Below, piece after piece: positions 56,306 to 64,000 of a stretch of 64,000 nucleotides of DNA; the first letter of the stretch is position 1; each line of letters starts with the position of its first letter. The DNA comes from Macropodus opercularis. Lineage: Eukaryota; Chordata; Actinopteri; Anabantiformes; Osphronemidae. The position numbers and the translations under genes were made by a program. The notes beneath the pieces are model-generated. The model was not told where the DNA came from. It saw only the letters and a list, made by a program, of their open reading frames with translations, and did not search any database. The stretch is from contig CM061106.1 in assembly GCA_030770545.1 (NCBI GenBank), positions 3,064,001 through 3,128,000 of the forward strand. The letters run 5' to 3'.

Positions 56306-59300
56306 CTGAATAAAGAACCAAAGATGAAACAGCAGAAAACAAAGAGTCAGCTTGAAACCATTCAGTGTCTCATCGTGTGTTTGGAGCTGAAGACGCTTCA
56401 GGACGTAGAAGTTTAGAAACTAGAAAACAAACAATGAACGGACTAAACCACAGAAGAAGAAAGCAGACGTTGCCATGGAGACCCTCAGTGTGGATCAGTA
56501 GAACATCAGCCTCATGTCTGCAGTTTAGCGTCAGCACAACGTTCACATCACATTAATCTACACAGAACTAAAACATGGAGTCTGACCTCAGAGTCTCCAG
56601 TCGACAGTGAGGACTCTCCAGAAAACCACACAGATGCTTCACTGATGAATCCTGCAGCTTGTTTCTACTCAGGTCCAGTTGTGTCAGATGTGACGGGTTG
56701 GACTTCAGAGCTGAGGCCAGAGAATCACATCTGATCTCTGACAAACTGCACCAACTCAATCTGAATAAAGAACCAAAGATGAAACAGTAGAAAACAAAGT
56801 GTCAGCTTGAAACCATTCAGTGTCTCATTGTGTGTTTGGAGCTGAAGACGCTTCAGGAAGTAGTAGTTTAGAAACTAGGATATAAACAGTGAAAAGGACG
56901 AAACACAGAAGAAGCAGACGTTACCATGGAGACCCTCAGTGTGGATCAGTAGAACATCAGCCTCATGTCTGCAGTTTAGCGTCAGCACAACATTCACATC
57001 ACATTAATCTACACAGAACTAAAACATGGAGTCTGACCTCAGAGTCTCCAGTCGACAGTGAGGACTCTCCAGAAAACCACACAGATGCTTCACTGATGAA
57101 TCCTGCAGCTTGTTGTAGCTCAGGTCCAGTTGTGTCAGATGTGACGGGTTGGACTTCAGAGCTGAGGCCAGACAATCACAGCTGACCTCTGACAAACTGC
57201 AGAGACTCAAACTGAATAAAGAACCAAAGATGAAACAGTAGAAAACAAAGAGTCAGCTTGAAACCATTCAGTGTCTCATTGTGTGTTTGGAGTTGAAGAC
57301 GCTTCAGGAAGTAGAAGTTTAGAAACTAGGATATAAACAGTGAAAAGGACGAAACACAGAAGAAGCAGACGTTACCATGGAGACCCTCAGTGTGGATCAG
57401 TAGAACATCAGCCTCATGTCAGCAGTTTAGCGTCAGCACAACGTTCACATCACATTAATCTACACATGTCTGTGAAGGTTCTCATTCATCCAGGTCAAGT
57501 TGTCTGAAGGTTGAGTCATGGCAACTGGATTCTTCTAGTTAGTAGAAACGTTTCACCATCTATCCAGGTGGCTTCTTCAGTCTGTGGGAAGTTGGTGAAG
57601 ACCACTAATTTATCCTCCAGTTGGGTTTCACTTAACACCTGTAAAGAGTGGGCTCGTTATGTGAACAGAGGACTGAGGGTAGTGAGTAGGTGTGAATCCT
57701 CAAATACCGTGACTCCTCCTTCAACCATTACAGGTCGTTAAGTGTCTCCTTTGTGGGGGACGTGTGAAGTGGTCTTGATCTTTCTGGGCATAGTTGAAAG
57801 GGCAGCAGGTAGATGGAGACAAGTTGTGTCTGAGGCCCCCACCTCTGTTGAGAGAGGGGCTGTTCACCTGGACATGTAAAGCTTCTCTGACGCCTCGTTC
57901 AAACCACCTGTCTTCTCTGTCCAGAATGTGAACGTTGTTGTCTTCAGTGGCCTTTGTCTTTTAAGTGGAGATACACGGCAGATACTGGTCCTGATGTGTT
58001 GTTCCTCCTATGCTGGTTCATCCTCTTGTGTAATGGCTGTTTGGTTTCACCAATGTATAGTTCAGAGACTCTTCACTGCATTGAACTGCATATACTATGT
58101 TGCTCCTCTTATGTTTTGGTGTCGGGTCCTTTGGATGTACAAGCTTCTGTCTGAGGGTGTTGGTGGGTTTGAGGTAGACGCTATGTTGTAGTTTCTAAAA
58201 ATCCTTTTAAGCTTTTCGGACACTCCGGCCATGTAAGGAATGACCAGGTTCTTCCGTTGGCTCTGGGTGTCAGGCTGTTCTGTTGTCCTTGTTCTGGGAC
58301 GTGACGCAGCCTTGTTGAAGGCCCATCTGGGGCCATAGGTCCTGAGAGCTGCCCTTAGATGCATGTTCTCCTTCTTCTTGGCTACAGTGGAAGTGGGAAT
58401 GTTCTCCGCTCTGTGGTTCAGGGTCCTGATGACTCCTAGTTTGTGCTGCAGGGGGTGATGAGAGTCAAACAGAAGGTATTGGTCTGTGTGGGTGGGTTTC
58501 CTGTAGATTTCTATTTCCAAGCCGCCGCTCAAGATCCAGGAGGTACAGACCTTCACAGACCACATAAATACAGTGGACAGCAACATCAGGTTCACCAGGT
58601 AAGACACCAAAAACAACAGACTGGCCTTTCTGGACTGTGCAGTCATCAGAGGGAATGACGGCGGCTTGGAAATAGAAATCTACAGGAAAGGACCCGACAC
58701 CAAAACATAAGAGGAGCAACAAAGTATATGCAGTTCAATGCAGTGAAGAGTCTCAGAACTATACATTGGTGAAACCAAACAGCCATTACACAAGAGGATG
58801 AACCAGCATAGGAGGAACAACACATCAGGACCAGTATCTGCCGTGTATCTCCACTTAAAAGACAATGGCCACTCATTTGAAGACAACAACGTTCACATTC
58901 TGGACAGAGAAGACAGGTGGTTTGAACGAGGCGTCAGAGAAGCCGTACATGTCCAGGTTAACAGCCCCTCTCTCAACAGAGGTGGAGGCCTCAGACACAA
59001 CTTGTCTCCATCTACCTGCTGCCCTTTCAACTGCCCAGGAAGATCAAGGCCACTTCACACGTCCCCCACAAAGGAGACACTTAACGACCTGTAATGGTTG
59101 GAGGAGGAGTCACGGTAGTTGAGGTTTCACACCTACTCACTACCCTCACACCCCCCTCTGTTCACATAACGAACCCATTCTTCACAGACGTGAAGTGAAA
59201 CCAAACTGGAGGAAAAATTAGTGTCTTCACCAACTTCCCACAGACTGAAGAAGCCACCTGGATAGGTGGAGAAACGTTTCTACTAACTAGAAGAAGTCCA

Positions 59301-62300
59301 GTTGCCATGACTCAACCTTCAGACATTAATCTACACAGAACTAAAACATGGAGTCTGACCTCAGAGTCTCCAGTCGACAGTGAGCACTCTCCAGAAAACC
59401 ACACAGAAGCTTCACTGATGAATCCTGCAGGTCGTTGTAGCTCAGGTCCAGTTGTGTCAGATGTGACGGGTTGGACTTCAGAGCTGAGGCCAGAGAATCA
59501 CAGCTGATCTCTGACAACCAGCACCAACTCAATCTGAATAAAGAACCAAAGATGAAACAGTAGAAAACAAAGAGTCAGCTTGAAACCATTCAGTGTCTCA
59601 TCGTGTGTTTGGAGCTGAAGACGCTTCTGGAAGCAGAAGTTTAGAAACTAGAAGGTCACAGAAACATTTGATACTGAGGAAACATTTAATGGAGTCAAAC
59701 TGATGGAATGAGTCAAACAAGCAGATCCAGAACTTCTGATTACGGCATCTTGGGTTTGAATATTGAGTCAGAACCAACATTATGGAGCCTTAGAAAAGTG
59801 TTGGAGCATCAGCTACTCGTCACAGATTTGATATTTTTTGAGTGATTAAACTTTGTTTTGTTTATATTTTAAGTAAAGAAACTGTTGAGCGCAGATTCGT
59901 TCTCTCTGCATGTAAAAAAGCAAAAAACAATTCATCTCTTTGGCCACACAATGAATTCTTTATTTACAGTTTTTTACGATTGCTAAACGTCAGTGGGCAC
60001 AACTGAAGTCACATGTGCAAAACTCTAACTACAGTCTGCACAGCATCACACATTCAAAACAGAACAGATTTCAACCCTGAGCCTTTAAAACACTGGTGAT
60101 TGCAGTTTCAGCTGAAAGGCTAAACAGGTGACTTGTTTTAGACTTGTTAGCTAACAGTTACAGTGCCGGATGTGAGGACACAAGTCCAGAGCACTGCCAG
60201 GGATGGATGAGGTTCTTCCCCAGGTTCATGTCAAGAGAGAACGTTAGATGTGATGCTGGTGAAAACCTGTGGCCTGATGCTAGAGAGAGGCAGGATCAGC
60301 CCCTCAATTATTTGTTTACAGTATATACAGTATGTTCCTACCTTTTTCTTCTCATTACTGTAATTCCCATAAACTAACTAACATCAACTATTGAAGCAAA
60401 CTGCTAATTTTCATTTACCTTAATGAATTGTTATGTTCCAAACATTTAAATAAATCATGTGACAGAATGTCTCTATTCTTTGAAATTCTTTCAGCTGTAA
60501 AGGTTTAAGTCAGTATTTTCTGTATTGGTGCTTGATGCTAGTGTTTTTTCTCTCAGTGTTTTCTGAGTGACAGTGTGTGTTATCTCAGTGTGTGTTATCT
60601 CAGTGTGTGTTATCTCAGTGAGGGTTGTGCATAGTGTTTTGCTGCACTGAGCCTGTTTTGAGCCATGTGTGTAGAGTTGTGTTGCTTTGAATGAGTTTTG
60701 CAGGTGATGTGAACTGTTTAGCTCAGGTGATTGTTGGTAGAGCAGACTGTAGTTAGAGTTTTGCACATGTAGCTCCAGTTGTGCTCACTGTCGTTTAGCA
60801 ATCGTAAAAAACTGTAACAAGAGGGATGTGATGTTTCACTGGAAAGAAACAACAAGAAGTTTCAGGAAAGAAGGAGAGTGTTTTTTATGTTGATCAATGG
60901 TGTTTTGATATTCATGTGGTCGTCGTTGTGTCATGGTCCGCAGTTCGACTTCCGGCCTTGAGCCTTTATTTTGAAGGCAACGCCGGATATGCTCGGACCT
61001 AACTCTCCCCAACTTCATCTGATTACCGATGGGTTTCACCTGGACCTTGTTCACACCCACACTCCACTTAAGCTCAGTTACGTCATTCATTTTCGTCCGT
61101 GTTCTGTTCGAATTCATGTTCATTCCTGTTTGCTCCTGTTTCCACGCTTGTCGCCCAAGCCCTTCTCACCTACGAAACCTGGACTCAGCCATTCAGAACT
61201 TCACTGCTACTGCAACAACCTCTCCTGCCTAGAAACCACTCACAGTGATCTGTTCATTGACTGCTGACCTGTTCTCCACACAAGAGTGCTACGAGCTGGC
61301 GGATCATTTATGCCACAGCCCTTTCCATGTTTTTGTGTTTCGGACTGGTGTGTCTTTTTTTCCCCTTGTTTCTATTTGCTCCACTCACGCGGGGACAAAA
61401 TAAAGCGACTAAAACTTAAAAGCGCAGAATCTGCCTGGTTCTTACTATCGCTGACACATCCCCCTGGAGCTCGTGCCGGCAATTGCGACACGTTGATTCG
61501 TCAGTCTCCACCTGGGGGTTCGTCTGTTGGCCAAATGGAATAAACATTTTAGATAAGCGAGGCCACCAGAATGTATGACCGTGTGAATGGGGATAAACTC
61601 TGTCTGTATAAGCAACGTTTGGTCTAACACTCAGCAGAAGATACTGAGATGCTGTCTAGTGGTCTTTCTCTGTGACGGCATGTATTAAACATTGAGATGG
61701 TTCATCACACTGAAGTCTTCTTCTAGTTTTCTTGTTATTTTTCAGCAATTCCTACAGAGGAAAGATTTTTCCACAACACCACGGAGACCCTCAGTGTGGA
61801 TCAGTAGAACATCAGCCTCATGTCTGCAGTTTAGCGTCAGCACAACGTTCACGTCACATTAATCTACACAGAACTAAAACATGGAGTCTGACCTCAGAGT
61901 CTCCAGTCGACAGTGAGGACTCTCCAGAAAACCACACAGATGCTTCACTGATGAATCCTGCAGGTTGTTGTAGCTCAGGTCCAGTTGAGTCAGATGTGAC
62001 GGGTTGGACTTCAGAGCTGAGGCCAGAGAATCACAGCTGATCTCTGACAAACTGCAGCGACTCAAACTGAATAAAGAACCAAAGATGAAACAGTAGAAAA
62101 CAAAGAGTCAGCTTGAAACCATTCAGTGTCTCATCGTGTGTTTGGAGCTGAAGACGCTTCAGGAAGTAGAAGTTTAGAAACTAGAAGATCACAGAAACAT
62201 TTGATACTGAGGAAACATTTAATGGAGTCAAACTGATGGAACCAGTCAAACAAGCAGATACAGAACTTCTGATTACGGCATCTTGGGTTTGAATATTGAG

Positions 62301-63922
62301 TCAGAACCAACATTATGGAGCCTTAGAAAAGTGTTGGAGCATCAGCTACTGATCACATATCTGATATTTTCTGACTGATTAAACATTGTTTCATTTATAT
62401 TTTCACTGATAAAATACAGAAACAATGATTAAATAAAACTAACAAAAAATGTAACCACAGAAGAAGAAACCAGACGTTGCCATGGAGACCCTCAGTGTGG
62501 ATCAGTAGAACATCAGCCTCATGTCTGCAGTTTAGCGTCAGCACAACGTTCACATCACATTAATCTACACAGAACTAAAACATGGAGTCTGACCTCAGAG
62601 TCTCCAGTCGACAGTGAGGACTCTCCAGAAAACCACACAGATGCTTCACTGATGAATCCTGCAGCTTGTTGTAGCTCAGGTCCAGTTGAGTCAGATGTGA
62701 CGGGTTGGACTTCAGAGCTGAGGCCAGAGAATCACAGCTGATCTCTGACAAACTGCAGCCACTCAAACTTTGAAAGAACCAAAGATGAAACAGTAGAAAA
62801 CAAAGAGTCAGCTTGAAACCATTCAGTGTCTCATCGTGTAGATGAATCATTAATAACCAGTCAGATTTGTCCTGATCAGTGATTTTCATTTTGAAAAGCC
62901 CACAGACAAACAAATGGTCCACTTCACATGGATCACAAGGGATTTTTGCCTGTTCTTTCCAGGTGGGAAGTGTTTTGGTTTGTGTTGGTTTGAGTTGTGT
63001 CTGGTTTCACCTCATTGGATCCTGTATTCAAATGGTTGGGACTGAAACATCTCTGCACTGTGTTCTGTGTTTGCCACGGGTTTGTGTGTCTAGTGTGTCC
63101 TCCCTGGTCCGTGTCTCTGCCTGTGCTGTCCCTCGTCCTGTCCCTTGGCTTAGTCAGTCTCAGGCGTTGGCTTCACCTTGTCAGCTTCCTGCTCTAGCAG
63201 CTGCTTTGTGTTCTAGTTTTCTATTGGCTGCTCTTCTCCTGTCGTGTGCAGTGATTGGTTTGTCCTGGTGTTCAGGGATTCATTGACGTCATAGGTCTGT
63301 TACTGTCGTCTCTGGTTCTCTCAGAACCTTTGAGTCAGTCCTGTTCAGAGTGTTGCAGTTTCTGTTCTGGTTCCACAGTGTTTGTCCTTCTCTATTATCT
63401 GAACTAATATCTGGTCATTGAGATTGCTCTCCGTCTCTTTCTGCATCTGGGCCCTGCCCTGGTCCGGTTTGAGCTACTGCAACAATATCTCTTTAGTGTA
63501 TTAGTCAAATGTGCTGCCTTTATATAAATATTATATATTATGCCTTTATAGATTTTGTAATAACAGATTCTTATTAGATTTATTTTCCTGTCTGTGTTTT
63601 TTCATTTAAACCAAACCAAAATGTGGCCTTAACTACAGACACTAGAAACCCTACGTGTTCAATGTATTTGAAGAGAGACGTGATGAACCAAATGTAAAAT
63701 AACAGTGAGGGCTGTAGCTCATCGTTCACACGTTGGACACATCCTGACCTGAGACTTTCCAGATGGCACTGTGGGCTCTCCAGTCCAGCAGAAAGTAGCT
63801 TCACTCCTGAATCCTGCAGGTTGTTGAAACTCAGGTCCAGTTGTCTCAGACTAGAGGACTGGGAGCTGAGAACTGAGGACAGAGCTTCAAGGCCTCTGTC
63901 TGAGATGTTACAGCCACTGAGC
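56140..63922 (-). CDS. NLR gene 3 (NLRC3-like), LRR half
   Basis: Minus-strand exons 63749-63922, 62594-62767, 61893-62066, 59360-59533, 57038-57211, 56587-56760 and 56305-56140 are all open, join in one frame and end at TGA 56142-56140. They encode about 13 LRRs. The gene's NACHT and N-terminal exons would lie above 64000. Introns are near copies of those in gene 2 but hold a Penelope-like dimer, a TA-flanked inverted-repeat element and a solo LTR. The coding part looks usable; loss of the usual 3' exon leaves polyadenylation uncertain. Confidence 0.83.
56587..56760 (-). CDS. LRR exon 6 of NLR gene 3
   Basis: 174 bases, SWCSLSEIRCDSLA start (Arg for Ser) and LSRNKLQ core. It is intact. Confidence 0.86.
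57038..57211 (-). CDS. LRR exon 5 of NLR gene 3
   Basis: 174 bases, SLCSLSEVSCDCLA start (Cys for Ser) and LSYNKLQ core. It is intact. Confidence 0.86.
57452..59337. mobile_element. Penelope-like element, head-to-head inverted dimer with TSD
   Basis: The insertion 57467-59322 is flanked by a 15-base TSD, acattaatctacaca (57452-57466 and 59323-59337). The minus-strand half (58646 down to 57467) carries an RT end (EIYRKPTHTDQYLLF), a GIY-YIG region and the conserved 3' end. The plus-strand half (about 58650-59322) carries the same RT piece, a deletion from EIYRK straight to GPDTKT, then the GIY-YIG part (YIGETKQPL) and NVHILDREDRWFERG. Both 3' ends point outward. Penelope-like elements are RT elements known for such complex insertions. 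Neither half is complete. Confidence 0.85.
58095..58646 (-). pseudogene. Penelope-like RT C-terminal fragment
   Basis: A 183-codon open stretch. Recognisable parts are GGLEIEIYRKPTHTDQYLLF, DSHHPLQHKLGVIRTLNHRA and ENIPTSTVAKKKE, from the thumb end of the reverse transcriptase. These are followed by the linker to GIY-YIG (SLYIQRTRHQNIRGAT, where the frame has shifted). The catalytic YxDD part is absent. Confidence 0.8.
59360..59533 (-). CDS. LRR exon 4 of NLR gene 3
   Basis: 174 bases, SWCWLSEIS start, LSYNDLQDSSVKLL core and SAHCRLE. The Penelope-like dimer begins only 22 bases after its donor end, inside the intron. Confidence 0.86.
59965..60816. mobile_element. Non-autonomous inverted-repeat DNA element (TA-flanked)
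   Basis: The element 59967-60814 has terminal inverted repeats of about 75 bases starting cagttttttacgattgctaa on both ends with few mismatches, flanked by TA dinucleotides (59965-59966 and 60815-60816). This fits a Tc1/mariner-type TA target. No transposase is seen. Inside lies a 15-base tandem repeat, tgtgtgttatctcag, three times (60574-60618). Confidence 0.8.
60924..61495 (+). mobile_element. Solo LTR in an NLR gene 3 intron
   Basis: A 562-base LTR (60929-61490) reads TGTCATGG..TTGCGACA and is flanked by the 5-base TSD CGTTG (60924-60928 and 61491-61495). AATAAA near 61400 on the plus strand gives the orientation. The ends and TSD length fit Ty3/gypsy. It is unrelated to the LTR at 5899. 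Confidence 0.82.
61496..61780. other. Short unassigned stretch in an NLR gene 3 intron
   Basis: Lies between the solo LTR and resumption of cassette-intron homology near 61785. No repeat or exon is recognised; it is probably a remnant of another insertion. Confidence 0.35.
61893..62066 (-). CDS. LRR exon 3 of NLR gene 3
   Basis: 174 bases, SRCSLSEIS start and LSYNNLQ core, with the standard acceptor. The following intron contains the solo LTR and the inverted-repeat element. Confidence 0.86.
62594..62767 (-). CDS. LRR exon 2 of NLR gene 3
   Basis: 174 bases, SGCSLSEIS start and LSYNKLQ core. The acceptor is CTTTCAAAG instead of TTTATTCAG. AG is kept, but the -3 base is A, which should weaken splicing. 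Confidence 0.82.
63749..63922 (-). CDS. First LRR exon of NLR gene 3
   Basis: 174 bases, LSGCNISDRGLEALSSVL and LDLSFNNLQDSGVKLLSAGL. It is the counterpart of 30708-30881 in gene 2, with few differences. Confidence 0.87.
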
Positions 63923-64000
63923 CTGAAAAACAGTTAGAGACAGAGAAAAACCATCAGGAGTGTGGGAACTGGCTCAGAGAGGCCACTGCTTCCTGGACTA

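Overview
The window is vertebrate nuclear DNA, almost certainly from a ray-finned (teleost) fish. The signs are split genes with GT-AG introns, a fish-type NLR gene (N-terminal acidic exons, a FISNA-NACHT exon, then tandem 174-base LRR exons), a HECT gene of the G2E3-like type, a C2H2 zinc-finger gene, and fish repeats: Ty3/gypsy of the sushi type, an L2/CR1-type LINE, Penelope-like elements, Tc1, hAT and a tRNA-derived SINE. Functions rest on recognised family motifs read by eye; no database search was run.

Layout. (1) 1-3434, plus strand: the 3' half of NLR gene 1 (four 174-base LRR exons, an altered terminal exon, and a 3' region ending at AATAAA 3429-3434). (2) 3.4-25.8 kb: a repeat-rich block. 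It holds a frameshifted fragment of a fish multicopy gene family (4.3-5.1 kb), a Ty3/gypsy element on the minus strand (5899-12256, 5-base TSD) whose upstream LTR is split by a second LTR-like insertion (9596-11494), a decayed HECT E3 ligase gene (12939-15909), a solo LTR (18210-18878), a hAT element (20817-21680) sitting in the loop of a palindromic element, and degenerate repeats. (3) 25.9-36 kb, minus strand: NLR gene 2, the only gene that looks intact. Its 11 coding exons join in frame to 1,116 codons plus stop. (4) 36-47 kb: mostly featureless intergenic DNA with an L2-type LINE piece, a SINE, a possible relic of an NLR 3' region and a dead Tc1 element. (5) 47.6-51.3 kb, minus strand: a small zinc-finger gene. 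(6) 49.6-55.4 kb: a Penelope-like 3' fragment, an L2/CR1-type LINE 3' end and unclassified DNA. (7) 55.4-64 kb, minus strand: the LRR half of NLR gene 3, whose NACHT exon lies beyond the window. Its introns carry a head-to-head Penelope-like dimer, a TA-flanked inverted-repeat element and another solo LTR.

Genes 1 and 2 converge: their homologous 3' ends face each other across the repeat block. All three NLR copies share near-identical exons, introns and 3' regions, so this is a recently expanding innate-immune receptor cluster that changes by cassette duplication, small indels and transposon insertion. The most notable details are a 17-base duplication that removes the stop codon in gene 1, a stop-free in-frame intron in gene 2, an LTR-like insertion carrying a 140-codon ORF, and a Penelope-like inverted dimer flanked by one TSD.
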